From Gordionus sp. m RMFG-2023 (Eukaryota > Nematomorpha > Gordioida > Chordodea > Parachordodidae), in contig NC_088777.1 in NCBI RefSeq assembly GCF_954871325.1, forward strand, positions 45,423,366 through 45,487,365: a DNA stretch of 64,000 nt, read 5' to 3'. Every line of letters begins with the position of its first letter. The first letter of the stretch is position 1. Positions 37,225 to 49,100 of this stretch are shown here, piece after piece. The translations under genes and the position numbers were made by a program. The notes beneath the pieces were generated by a model that saw nothing but the letters and a program-made list of their open reading frames with translations, had not been told where the DNA came from and searched no databases.

Positions 37225-38249
37225 CAGAGTTTAAATTTTAAAAAATAGGTATTGAAGCGTGCTACTTTTTTTTAAAAAATAGTTAAGTTGCGCATTTTAA
37301 ATACCAAAATTAAAATATAATTTTATTATTTAAATTTTCGAAATTTGTAAACCCAAATGGACTAGTATAAAATATTAAATTGCTTAAGTAGTTGAATGAG
37401 GTAAAAGTCAAGTGGAAATTACACGAAAGTGAATTTTTGTAAACTTTAATAAGTTTCCATTTCCAAAATATTTTAAATGTATGAAAATTCAAAATTGGGC
37501 TATAAATTTATGTTTAAATCAGAGACCTTCGTGGGTCTTAATTTTTTGACCAAGCCCTGCCCAGGCCCGTAAAAAAATTTTTTGGCCCAACCCCGGCCTG
37601 GCCCATATTTAATGTTAAAAAAAATTCCCAAGCCCATAATAAATTTCACAAAAATTTCCCAAGCCCATATAAAAAATTTAATTTTTTTTATTTTAAGAAA
37701 ATAAACAATATTTAAATATATTTAGGCAATCATTTTGTTTACAATACTGAAATTCATTATTAATAGAAGAAAAAAAAGCAATAATTCATTAAATTAGCAA
37801 CTGTTTTAAATATTTTAAATTTAATAATTTTAAACTCATTAAAAAAATTTAAAAAACTCAGACCCGCTAGAAAATATGATATTAGACCCATATCCGGCCC
37901 ATGAAGGTCTCTGGTTTAAATTGAAAAAGTAATATCTTATAATATTTCGAGCAATAAAAAACATTTGAAGGTTATTTTTAAATTCTAATCATATTTTTAT
38001 TTATTAAATTACTCATGCAAATTGTTTCAAAAAGATTTTTCAATAATTTTGGTATAATTTATAAATGTTGATTTTTTTTTATACACAAATAAAATACAAT
38101 ATAACAAAAAGATTTATTAGTAAATTTTTTCTAAGTAATGGTAGCTAATAGCGCGCTACTTGGGTTTGAAGTAAGGTAGTGGTAGCGCGCTACCTTTTTT
38201 AGCAAATAGCCTTAGCTACTCCTTTTAAAAATAGCATTTAATAATACTG
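37225..38249. mobile_element. Decayed hAT element of the TAGCGCGCTAC family
   Basis: The left end CAGAGTTTAAATTTTAAA with a GCGTGCTACTTTTT block and the right end with TAGCGCGCTACTTGGG, GGTAGCGCGCTACC and a degraded tip match the subterminal repeats of the hAT at 31302-32630. A left end of the same insertion occurs at the equivalent place in the duplicated spacer (62833 onward). It therefore inserted before the duplication. A younger MITE (37520-37913) lies inside it. Confidence 0.65.
37520..37913. mobile_element. hAT-type MITE with perfect 8-bp duplication GTTTAAAT
   Basis: The tips are CAGAGACCTTCGTGGG and the complement of CAGAGACCTTCATGGG. GTTTAAAT flanks both sides (37512-37519 and 37914-37921). 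Several GGCCCAACCCCGGCCTGG-like phrases lie near the ends. It is non-coding and inserted into the older hAT remnant after the spacer had duplicated. Confidence 0.85.
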
Positions 38250-38499
38250 ACTACAACTAATATTGAATGCTATCATTGCAATCTAATGATATTTTAATTA
38301 GCTTTCATTTTCTAGACATATACCTGAATTTTTATGCGTGAAATATTTAAATTTCTATCCTTACTTACTAGCAAAATATAGACCTTCCCCCATATAATGA
38401 TGTTAAAGTGTACTTAAAAGAATGTGATTATATGACTTATTTGAAAGTCATATCGAGTTTTTATGTTTAACCATCCCCTATTACCAAAATCCACCTAAA

Positions 38500-38702
38500 T
38501 AGTATTGTTAAAAATTATGAAAACTCGATTAAAATTTTAGCCAAAATATTATTATGTGAGTATGAAGATTTTGCTCATAGATGGCAACAAGGTTTGGATC
38601 TCTCTTTGCCAAATCTCGAGGCTTACATAATATTGCTTTGGCTAAAATCTTAATCAAGCCGCTATTAAAAGTCGACTCAAATCGGGCTTTTAAACAATAC
38701 TA
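38500..38702. mobile_element. hAT-type MITE (TAGTATTGTT ends)
   Basis: It starts TAGTATTGTTAAAAA and ends with the complement of TAGTATTGTTTAAAAGCCC. The flanks CACCTAAA (38492-38499) and CACCTAAG (38703-38710) differ by one base. It is 203 bp and related to 15968-16216. Confidence 0.8.
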
Positions 38703-39178
38703 CACCTAAGAAGAACAGTGAAATACAACATCATATAATAATCGATTATAAACTTAATCATATCAATGTTTCATATCCTTTAAAATTTAAATTCCTGAAG
38801 GTATATCCTTTAAAAACCACTGATAATTTTATATACTTCTGTTCCTACAAAAATTACGACATATGCACAAATATATTTTTAATAAATTATATTACTAATT
38901 TATACTAATTCCCAACTAGTTAATAACCAATATATAAATCAAATAAATTAAGATTATATAGTAATAATCTATATAATATAAAATATTATATTATCGGTTT
39001 GTATTGTATATTGTTTTGCGATTATAAATCAAATATATTCCTAAAATTTCTAGAGATTAAATATATGATTTTCATTTAAATATTAATAAGCGAAACTGTG
39101 AAATCAAGGAAACAAATAGTGATACCCGATGACCCAATATCATAAATTAAAAAAAAAAAATTTTTTTAAATATTATGA

Positions 39179-41435
39179 TTACATTATTTTAGAAATGGCA
39201 GGTTTATGGATATTTTTTGAAAATTGGAAAAATTTTCTGGTCGAATATTCGCTCGCTAGCCTGGATTTAAAGACAGAGAAAACTTTTAGAGCGTAATCTG
39301 CCATATGTTCGAATGGTACATTGAACTTTATTTGTGTGGTATCCTTTAAATTAAAAAGAATATAGTTATTTTCATAAAATATTAATTTTCTTAAAGGAAT
39401 ATAAATTAATGTAAATGAAGAATCTTAACGTCAAAATATAGTGTATGATTATTCAAGTGAAACAAAATATATATCCCAAGGAAATAATTTAAAAATATAA
39501 ATACTAAGGGGACAAATATCCTTATATTTATTAATAAATTAAATATTATTTTAACCTTAATTATTTTATAGATGTATTATTACTTACCCTAGCCCAGTTC
39601 AGGCTTTATATATTCATTTTATTTCGGTAATATATATCTAATACTATATATCCCCTATAAATAAACTAACCCTATTCCCCATAGAGTTTTAATATATTGA
39701 TAATATTTTCTTATCCAAAACTTGTTATTTTTAGCATTCCTCCATCTTTTATAAACTTTTTAAAGGATATTTAAATTGGCATATTTTCAAGGGTATTTAT
39801 ATACATTGTCTTTATTACCCTGAATTACTACTCTTAGATCCTATTTATTATTTCTTTTCTGGAACATTTCTAGCCAATATAAGCGAGTGGATCGTGGTCC
39901 ACGTTTATAGATTTTTTTTATTATTTTATATCTGCATATTCTATGCATTTGTCTAAATATTTGGAATATTAAATTAATTAAATGAATAAGCTATATCACT
40001 TCATTATTTTACTGATAAAATAAATTTTTAATTAGAAAATATTATTAGCCGCTATCTACCTTCCTGGAAAAAAAATATAATTAACTTCTAACCTTCTCCA
40101 AGCGTCTTCTTTCAATCATCTTATTGTTTTTTTCTACAATAAACATGAAAAATTCAATTTCATTCCTAGGTGAGGACATATCCAGATTCAAAGCTAACGA
40201 ATAAGACATGTTTGGTAAATGTACTAATGTTTGAAATCGAATTGCAGGAATGGATGGGTAATGATCTATAGAAGGAGCAAAAATAAAAAAACTTAAAAAC
40301 ATTTATTAAATTAATTATACCGAATACTCTAAATGGATTTTTTGGTCGTAGGTTATCATCTAATAAATAATTACAATTGTTTTAAATAATCGTATGAAAT
40401 CGAATAATGATTTATTTATTAAAAGAAAATATAGCTCTGTACCACCACTTATCTATCTCTCTTGTTATTAATTTAAAATTATAATTATCTAAATTATTAT
40501 ACTAAAAATAGAATTAAAATATACTTGTAAAAAATGTTAAAGTTGAATAATTTTCCAAATACGCATTATTAATTATGGTAAATATTCGAACAAAATAAAA
40601 TTTATCTTCTTCCAGTCGAGGTACCGAAAAATGATTCTGGGAAAAATAATATGTATTATTATTTACAAAGCTTATTAATAAACCTTCTTTGCTTCGCCTG
40701 TAGCCACCAATGCAGCATTTCCATTAGTTATTCTCCAAACTTTATAAATAAATATGTGATATTTTTTAAGTAATTCTTTAGAGCCTCTTGGACTTTTAAA
40801 ATTTACAAGCACTGAATATTGATTGGGTGAATTATCTTTAGTACTATTATGATTTGTATCAATACTAATTTTAACATAACTCACTGAAAAGCGATGTACA
40901 TCTGTAAAAAAAGAAGAATTAAATTACCAACGTTTAAGGTAAAAGGGAATATAATAGACACCAGTTTTATATTCACCTATATTTAAATTTTATCAACAAA
41001 CACTGTAAAATTTTATATTTTTATTAAAAGAAGGAAAGAAAGAGTATCCAATTAAATGATTACCCGAAATTTTTCTATTAAATTTGTACCATTTGATAAG
41101 ATATATGCTTACTTTTATATGTTAATTTGTAACCTATTTAATGTAACTTGCCATTTTAGTTTAATTAACTGAAAAGAGAAGAAATATAAATAATATATTT
41201 AATCAAATAAAAACAAAAATATCATGGATTAGAATAAGTTTTATTTTAAAATATTATAAAGTCTCTGTTAAATTCAAATCTCAAGTAATTAATCTTGAAT
41301 TGAAAGGTTTTTAAAAGTATAAATTTGGAGTATTATAATAAAATTACTAAATGCTTTGATATCAGGAAGGGATATTTGGCCTCCAGCTCGGACAATGTTA
41401 ATTATAAATAAAACTAAAACAATTAATATTTTCAT
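39179..41435 (-). CDS. Secreted protein with two fibronectin-III-like domains, copy A
   Basis: Five exons give an uninterrupted 245-residue protein: 41435-41348, 40883-40684, 40636-40525, 40265-40093 and 39343-39179. Introns are GT-AG and phases agree (1, 0, 1, 0). Residues 1-17 are a signal peptide (MKILIVLVLFIINIVRA). Two modules follow with an FN3-like strand pattern: one ends FYFVRIFTIINNAYLENYST, the other YALKVFSVFKSRLASEYSTR. Each is split by a phase-0 intron at the same place, before the E strand (EAKK/NHFS and RLEK/DTTQ). There are no cysteines. N-glycosylation motifs NST, NMS and NYS occur. The family is not recognised beyond the fold; a secreted ligand-binding or effector role is only a guess. 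Reading past the donor at 40092 would give a false end at 40081. The gene model is strong, the FN3 fold likely. Confidence 0.85.
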
Positions 41436-41546
41436 TTTTTTTTAAATAAAAAGAAACTAATAATTTTTATTTTTAAATTTTTTATAAAATTATAAAATAT
41501 AAACTTATCTTCTCTTTTTTTATATTTAGAAACCTATTTTTTTTTT

Positions 41547-41700
41547 AGGTTAAGCATATTATTGTATTCACCTAAATCTTAACGTGTATTGTAAATAGCT
41601 GATCTTAAAATTGAATTTTTGTTTAAAATAATTGTCAATTGACCCAATTAATTGTGCGATATATCATTATAATCCAGATTCTTGTTTATTTTATATGACC
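41547..41700 (-). promoter_or_regulatory. Conserved upstream block of copy A
   Basis: This block lies about 110-265 bases upstream of the copy A start. It is kept almost unchanged upstream of copy B (55017-55170) and in part at the orphan flank (60157-60260). Shared phrases include TTCACCTAAATCTTAACGTG and AATTGACCCAATTAATTGTG. It probably contains the family's promoter elements; no transcription factor site is assigned. Confidence 0.45.
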
Positions 41701-44700
41701 TTTGTTCCAAATTCATTTTTAATTATTTTTTAAGAAAATTGTTTGCTCTTCAAATGAATCTAGTTCTAAAGAAAAAGACAAGCTAAATGCTTTATTTTTA
41801 AGGATTCGATAAATATTAACTTTAAAAAAAATTAAACAAACATAATCATTAAAGGGGGCAGATAGAAGATGTAGTGAAGGCTGGAAGGTGCTGGACTTGT
41901 GGTTAATTAATAGAAGCGAAAACCGGTTTTGGGATGAGACTGGATTACGAGTGTGGGCCCTGAATATGATTTTGTAGAAGAAGAAGCTAGAAAGGAAATT
42001 ATGAGGATGATCAAGGAAGATAAGGAGGAGAAAAGACCTGGAAAGAAATGATGAATGAATGGAGGGTAAAGACAATATAGATGTAAATGAGGGGAAGTCC
42101 TTGTTTTGGGGTTAAAGTGAGTAGAAGACGAACGACGAGCTTTGGGAAAGTTCTAATTATGCAGAAGGAAAGATGGAATATATCCAAGAGAGAAGAAACA
42201 AGGTAAAGAAGCTAGAGATTAGTAGAATGTGCACATATTCTATAGAACAGAGAAAATGCTGAGAATTGGGTCTAGAGTGGGAATTAATGTGTACAAGAGC
42301 ATGAAAGGGTGTGGATAGATTTTCTATAAATAACTAGGTTGTTTGAAGGATTATGAAGTGGAGATTCGGATGATGAAAATGGGTGTGTTCCAAAGTTTTG
42401 TGCCGTGCTGCAAATGCTTTTTGAGTGGAGGCCAAAAATTATATCACTGGGTAAAGGAAGGCATAGTCTGCCCAGTTGAATACAGAGATTGTGCGAGGCG
42501 CGCCGGCGAAGAAGGCTAACGGGAAGCTTCGTTTGTGCTGATCTTCAGGGTCATGCTACACTCTTGGGTGGTGAAAGTCAAATATCCGTTGCCACGAATT
42601 TAGTAGATATTGGTAGTTTAAAGGGAAATGTATTCAAAAGTGGATTTTTCGAGTGCCTATTTAAAATTACGAGTGAGGTAGGAGAGGCATAAGCTATTGA
42701 CTATCTACGCCGATGGCGTTATATGCATTTAGTCGGTTGCCTTTTGAATTTAGCATTTCGGCGCCAATTTTTTAACAAACAATGACGGCTGTTTATCAGG
42801 GCTTAGAGGAAGTATTTTATTATAAGGATGATTTGGTGACGGGAAGAACTTCTGAGCACGAAGATTAAAAGAGGTATTTAAAGAATTGAAGACAAATGGT
42901 TGGGGGTAAGTGAGTGTGTTAGGAATGACGGAAGGAGTGTATTTGGGACATTTAATTAGTGGAGAAGAGATGACACCGTTATATAAAAATATGGATAGAA
43001 TTGTGAGCATGTTAAGGCTAAAATGCAAATCTGAAGTGCAGTTGTTTCTGGAATGTTAATTATTATCTCCGATTTATATGGTATTCAGCGCAAATAGCGG
43101 CGCCGTTGTATAAATTGTTAAAGAAAGGAGAAATATTTGAGTGGAAATATGTACAATAGAAGGCCTTTGAGGAATTGAAATGCAGGTTTGGAAGATGACC
43201 CATTTTAGTATGCTTTGATTTGAAAGTTGTATTAACGGTAGATACATATAAAAAAGGTGTAGGTATAGAGTTAATACATTGCATAGATAAACTAGTTCCT
43301 GTTTTGTTTTTCTCAAGAATTTTTAGAGCGGTGGAAAAGATATTCAGTTATTGAACAATAATTTTGACAGTTATTTTTGGATTTAGGGAGTACAATTGGA
43401 CGTCGTTTCTAGTGTATATGGACCACCAAGCCGTTGTTACATTTATTATAGAAGGATAATATGGAGTTAATGATGTCACAGAGATTGCAGAGATGGTTGC
43501 TGTTGGACGTCAGTTTTGCCTTAGAATAGAGATATCGGGCCGGGAGAATTATTTACCAGACATTATGTCGAGATTTAGAGTGGGAGAGGAGGAAGAAACA
43601 TGTTCAGAAAGAATGAAAGAGACGAAGGTAGTGTAGGAAGAAAAATGTTCAGAAATAATGAAAGAGACGAAGGTAGTGTATAGCGTTATCGATGATATAG
43701 GTCCAGTCACATGGAAGAAAATTCTGAGAGAAACACGGAGAGATAAGGAGTTGAGCTGAGTACAGGAATGTATAATGGGTCGTAAACCTCGTAAAGAAGA
43801 CGATACAGAATATAAAAATGTCTATATGGAGTTAACAGTTATGGACGAATGTGTGGTACGAGAGAATGGAGCCATGGTACCAGGAAAATTAGGGAAACGG
43901 TAACAATGTTGCATACGGGTCACCAAGGTCTGGAGCGTATTAAAATAGTGTGTTAAAAAGTATGTATGTGGCCCGGTATGAATAAGAGATGGAGTAACGA
44001 GTTTGTGTTCGCGAGAGGGTAAAGGATAATGTAGTATTTACAATGTGGTAGTGATGATTTGTCAGAGGTGGTGGAATATGTCCTGCGGGTGTCGCTAGAA
44101 AAGGGGGAGTATTTATAGCGTGTTCGCCGGAAATGGTGTAGTATTTTCAGCATGTGTCGTAGAAGTGGGGAGGTATTTCCAGTGTGAGTTAATAGAAATT
44201 TTATTTTGAATAATAAAATTTAAAAAAAGTGGTAGTCAATATTTTAGGTTCACGATATAGAATGGACAAGAGAAAAGCGCTAATTATTGAAATATGAATG
44301 TACAAATAATGGTCGAGTGTCCACTGACAACAACAATATGGCAAAAATAAGGATTGATGAAAAAAATCCCAGTGGTGTTTAAAGAATAATATTGCCAAGG
44401 TTATAAGGAATTAGGAAAAGGGGCGAGATGTCATAATTGAGTTTAATTATGATGTGATAATAGAATTTATGATTATGTCTATAGTTTTTTTAACATTTAT
44501 TTTAAAAGAGTTTTTTTTATATAATTAAAATTTGAATAATTATATAGAGTTCATTTTATAATAAAGTTTTAATTTAAATCTGAAAGATTATATTCAGACG
44601 ATGATTATGATGCAATTTATAATTTTTTATAAATAATCAGACGATTTTATGATGCAATTTATAATTTTTGAGACGCTTGTTATTATATAATTTATAATTT

Positions 44701-45597
44701 TTGTATAAATAGACATTTTTTTGATAATATATAAATAATTATTTTCGTTTTTTTTATTTAATAAATTTATATTTTGGAGTGTTTCAAAATTTGCAATTTA
44801 ATAGTGGTGCTGAAGAGAGGACGCTTTCCTGGGCAACTCTAGAAAATTTTCAGTTTAATGCTAGGCAATGGTTACATGGTGTCAAGGAGTAGTGTTAGAC
44901 TGCATTCTAATGCAAAAATTCTAAAAATAAAAGGGTAAGAAAAATATTTAGAGAAATGTAATTAAAAAAGAATTATAAATGTAAGATTAATAGTAGATAA
45001 GATATAAAGAAATTGTTATTATAGTTATTTAAAGGCGATAATTTGAAATACAGATTATTGGTAAACTTAGAAACCAACTTAATATAATTGATACTTAAAT
45101 TTTAGAAATTATTATAAGTTCTTAAATTGATAAAGAGAAAGGAACATAAATTGTGGACATTAAATAAATTTATTTGTAAAAATATAATTGAAAATATGCG
45201 AATATTTAAATTAAAAACGCAAATACAAATAGTTTGCTTAAAAGATACGATAATTTAAAAATTCAATGAATATGATTTGAGATTAAGACTATACATTTAT
45301 TGTTTGATAATATGTTGATGTTGTAATTAAATTCTTATTAATGATTTTTAACTTTTATTTTAAGGACTGCGAGAGATAAAACAGCCTCAATGTGATATGT
45401 GAATAAGGTATACATAGGTTGATAATATAGGTTGTTAATTAACCAGAATCTTCGTAAAGAGAAACGGCTTTCAGCATTAGAAAATTCATACCGCAAATTA
45501 GAGATCGGATTTTTAGTTTGAATCATTAATAAGATTGAGATCAATAATCATTGTTCTAACAATAGCAAAAAGAAAAATATTCGTTAGAAATATATAT

Positions 45598-45767
45598 GTT
45601 AGTTACTTTTCAACAACGGGTGTGTGAAAAATATAAGATTTCATTAGTTGATCAAAAACGTGGGTGTGAAAACCATAATGATTAGTGCACAGTGGTGGTT
45701 CAACGACGTAAGTGCAAAAACTATAATAATTAGACTTCATTAATTTCTCAACAACGTATGTGTGAAA

Positions 45768-45770
<3 letters not shown>
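45598..45770 (+). repeat. Short tandem array, about 55-bp units
   Basis: Three to four degenerate units share CAACAACGTRTGTGTGAAAA and TTAGTT/TTCATTAG phrases. The array lies inside the fossil's leader-side sequence. Confidence 0.5.

Positions 45771-45772
<2 letters not shown>

Positions 45773-45806
<34 letters not shown>
45773..45806. repeat. (TA)n microsatellite
   Basis: About 17 uninterrupted TA repeats. Confidence 0.9.
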
Positions 45807-45808
<2 letters not shown>

Positions 45809-46286
45809 ATTAGTTTTTTTTAACAAAAAGAAATACAAATAGATATTATGTTTTTCCTTAAAGACTTGAGTATCCAATAGTGCATAAAGTATGAGGAAAT
45901 AAATTCGCAATGACAATTATTTTTTTAAAGAAAAGAAGATATTTTGATATATATTTTAGAATAAGATTTTTAGGTAAAAATTAAAAAAAGAACTTTAGAT
46001 ATAAATTTAGTATTAGACATGGTTGAAAACCAAATAATGAACAATAGCTAAAGGACGATTATAGACAAATGCAGAGTTGGGCAGTACCGCGAATACTTGT
46101 ATCTAAGATACAAAATACAAGATCCTTTTGTATCTTGTACTCGGTATCTTATTGACATTTTTAAGAATATACTAGTACTGAATCTAAGATCCTTTATTTT
46201 TAAAAGAATCTTGTATCTTATTCATTTTCTTTAAAAAGATACAGATTCTTTTTAATATTCATGTTTAAAACATTTTCATATCACAC

Positions 46287-48556
46287 CATAAGCGTAGCCA
46301 GTGGGGGAGGGGGGGGGGCAAGGAGAAATTCCCCCCCCCCTTTCAAAAATTTATCACTTTTTGTAAATATCATTTTTAGCTAATAAAAAATATCCCCCTT
46401 AGTCCTCCCTCCACTCCCTGACCCTCAAATATGTATGCATATATCTTAAATAATAATTTGAAAGAAAGAATGTAAAAGTTGATATTTTTTTATAAAACTA
46501 TTCATCATAATTTATAGATTTTTGGGAAAATAAATTTATATAAAATGAACCAAAAATGTTTTTTAATAAATGGGATATAAGCCAAAGATAAGTCTTAAGA
46601 CAGAAGTGAAATGTATTATAATTATTAATAATAGATCCATAAAATTACTAAATAATATAATATATCAATTATAATTTTTTATAAAGTGAGTAATTTTAAT
46701 TTATTTATCTTAATAAAAGTAAAATATAATTATAAAACTATTGATAAAATTAAATCATAAATTAAAAAAATATTAAAGCACAATACAAACAGTGGAATAT
46801 TATATGTCGTAGATTTACAGTATATCTAATTATCAAATGACAATCAAGTAATTTTTACCAATATAGCGAATTATATATTTTACAGAAAACTATAAAATAT
46901 TGATAAGGACATCAGAAAATATTTTTTAAAGACATTGTGGGATGAATAATATAAAGAAAAAGATTAAATTTAAATATCATTTTTACTTAAAATAAATAGA
47001 TGGCGTTAAATAATTAAATGCAAATTGTTGCTATATTTAATATCAAGAGCATTGATTAGTAAAATTTGTTAAATTATTAACTGTAATATATTCTCTAACT
47101 GTCAAATATGTCTGTAAAAGTGGAATTTTTCCTAGTATTTTATAACTAATTCTATATAATAGAGTAAAATCAACTATATGTCTACTTACTTTTTATAAAT
47201 AAATTTCTTATTTGTTTGGAATAAATTATTACCATGCTCTTATATTAAGGTATATACAATACAAGTAATTTATTATATTTTTATTTTATATTAACCAGAG
47301 ACCTGCAGAGGCACCATTTGCACGGCCTGGCCCGGTTTTAAATTTTTTAGGCCCGGCCCGGCCTGGCCCGGATATTTTTTTAAAAAAATTTTTACGGCCC
47401 GGCCCAGCCCGGATTTGAAAATTTAAGGCCCGGCCCGGATATTTTTTAAAAAAAATTTCAGGCCCGGCTCGGAATTTTTTTAAAATTATATTCGACCTGG
47501 TATATACAAAAATTTACCTATGAGGTATTTTACCATACTTTTCAGCAAGTATTATAGCTTATTATTTAAAAAATACATGTAAAAAGCTAATATTTTGAGA
47601 ATATTATATTGAATTTATAAAAATTATAAAACTGTTATTTATAAAAATGGATATTTTGAGCATATACTATATTTTATATTGAATTTAAAAAATAAAACTA
47701 TTCATAAAAATGGTAATAATATTTTGAGCATATACTATATTTTATATTGCATTTAAAAGAAATAAAACTAATATTTAATTTATAAAAATGGGAAATATTT
47801 TGAGAATATAATATATTGTATTTAATTTACTATTTAATTTATAAAATAAAAATAAAAATAAATCATAAAAAATGCATGTATAATAAATAGTATTTTGAAA
47901 ATATAATCCAATTGCACAATATTAATATAATTTATTTTATAATATAAATTTTTAACAAAAGAAGATAATTGTATTATATAATATTGTAAAAAAAAATAAT
48001 GCAAAATGTTGGATTAAAACTTTTATGAATCAAGGTAAAATATAATAAATGCAATAAATATTTGACAGTTTGCAAAGTAAAAAACCAGCATGATTGACGA
48101 AACCCTATACTCAAGAAAGATATTAAGAATTCACAAATTATCATGAAGAGAGAGAAGCATATCTACTTTTTCAGGTTGAAGATTACTTCTTCTTTCTTCA
48201 AGAATTTTCCCAGTAGTGGAAAAATTCCGCTCTCAGCTTGCACTTGAAGCAGGAATTGCATACCCGTTTTTTTATTTTTGTAATTATAATATTCATCATC
48301 GGGTATTGACATATTACCAGAATTACCATCGCCCCATTTGTCATAAAACGATTCAGTTTGTTTAACAACAGTCGTAATTTGACTGGTCGATGGTATTTCA
48401 TTTACTTCCTGAGCCTCTTATAATATAATATAATCTTTTATATAGTTTTCCGTTATCTTGCGATCTGTCCCTGACAACATACGAACCCGGCCGAAGGCCG
48501 GGGAAAAGCGGGCCTAAGGAATACCCCTCCTTATGAAAATCCTGGCTACGCCTATG
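46287..48556. mobile_element. Nested element with GCGTAGCCAG ends
   Basis: It begins CATAAGCGTAGCCAG and ends with the complement of CATAGGCGTAGCCAG. TATCACAC flanks both sides exactly (46279-46286 and 48557-48564). Next to the left tip are opposed G and C runs (46302-46340). Next to the right tip is a hairpin with stem CCCGGCC (48486-48502). It lies wholly inside the 46072-50966 hAT and itself contains a hAT remnant from 47297. The 8-bp duplication points to a hAT-type transposase acting in trans. Confidence 0.8.
47297..48420 (-). mobile_element. hAT remnant with GGCCCGG subterminal repeats and transposase tail
   Basis: The left tip CAGAGACCTGCAGAGG is followed by many GGCCCGGCCCGG phrases in A/T-rich sequence and by degenerate tandem units of about 70 bp with TATTTTGAGCATATACTAT (about 47590-47800). 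On the minus strand, roughly 48270-48110, the hAT C-terminal domain reads ERNFSTTGKILEERRSNLQP and ends PEKVDMLLSLHDNL before a stop. One in-frame stop breaks the SSAS/ERNF motif. The right tip was not found, so the element is truncated on that side. Confidence 0.75.
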
Positions 48557-49100
48557 TATCACACAATGTAACTTTATTTTCTTCGTGAAATCTTGTATTA
48601 TTTTCTTTATTTTTTCCCGCTATATTTTAAATATATTGATAACCAAAATTAGTTGGAAGTTTTACAGGTCACAAAGATTGATAGATTAAAAATAACAACA
48701 ACAAAACTAAATATAAGGATATATTTCATATGTAATATTTTTTAATTTGTAGAATGTTTAACAATCATAGTAGTGAAGATGAAATTATGGAGATAGATTC
48801 TCCTGAATTAAATCCGAATCTTAAAATTCTAGATGGAAAATTTTATAAAGTAATTCATGTGAAAAAGAACAAGGTACAACCTGAATGTCAAAATTGCACA
48901 AGTAAAAAAGTTATTACAGGTTCAACAAACTCCTCTACAAACTTTGTTAATTAAACATATTAAAGTATATTATACATTTTTATTCTATAATTATTAACAT
49001 AATAATACCTATACTTAAGTCGCTCTTAGATAATTGTTATTAAAATTTTTTATAGAAGATGGTTGAATATCAAATTAAAATCATTTTGAATATATATTCT

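Larger units (their letters stand above)
34550..38260. repeat. Segmental duplication block, copy 1 (spacer of the FN3-like array)
   Basis: Blocks here recur in the same order elsewhere. 34560-34760 matches 60700-60920, sharing the CAGYCTGTGTTTT phrase. 35400-35830 matches 56340-56800. 35980-36420 matches 61810-62640, for example TTTTTTTAAACATACCAGATT followed later by CATTCACTGGGG and finally GTGAATACT. 37205-37390 matches 62815-63000. Insertions and deletions break the alignment. It is the spacer upstream of the copy A gene end and shows that whole loci, not just genes, were duplicated. Confidence 0.7.
41850..46071 (+). mobile_element. Ty3/gypsy LTR retrotransposon fossil, left part
   Basis: Plus-strand remains of a Ty3/gypsy-type pol region, in order: reverse transcriptase (about 42700-43060), RNase H (about 43080-43560) and the start of integrase (about 43900-43990). 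A purine-rich tract lies at about 44411-44433. An apparent LTR starts TGTCATAATTGAG at about 44434 and ends near 44813, followed by a primer-site-like TGGTGCTGAAGAG. That order (pol, LTR, leader) means either two copies in tandem or a rearranged one. The element is heavily decayed with many breaks and is old. The left edge coincides with the end of homology between the upstream flanks of copies A and B. The hAT nest at 46072-50966 interrupts the fossil on its right. Confidence 0.65.

Noticed and set aside
41719-43316. Several open stretches on the minus strand
   Set aside because: They are antisense to the Ty3/gypsy fossil, whose purine-rich plus strand leaves the minus strand open.
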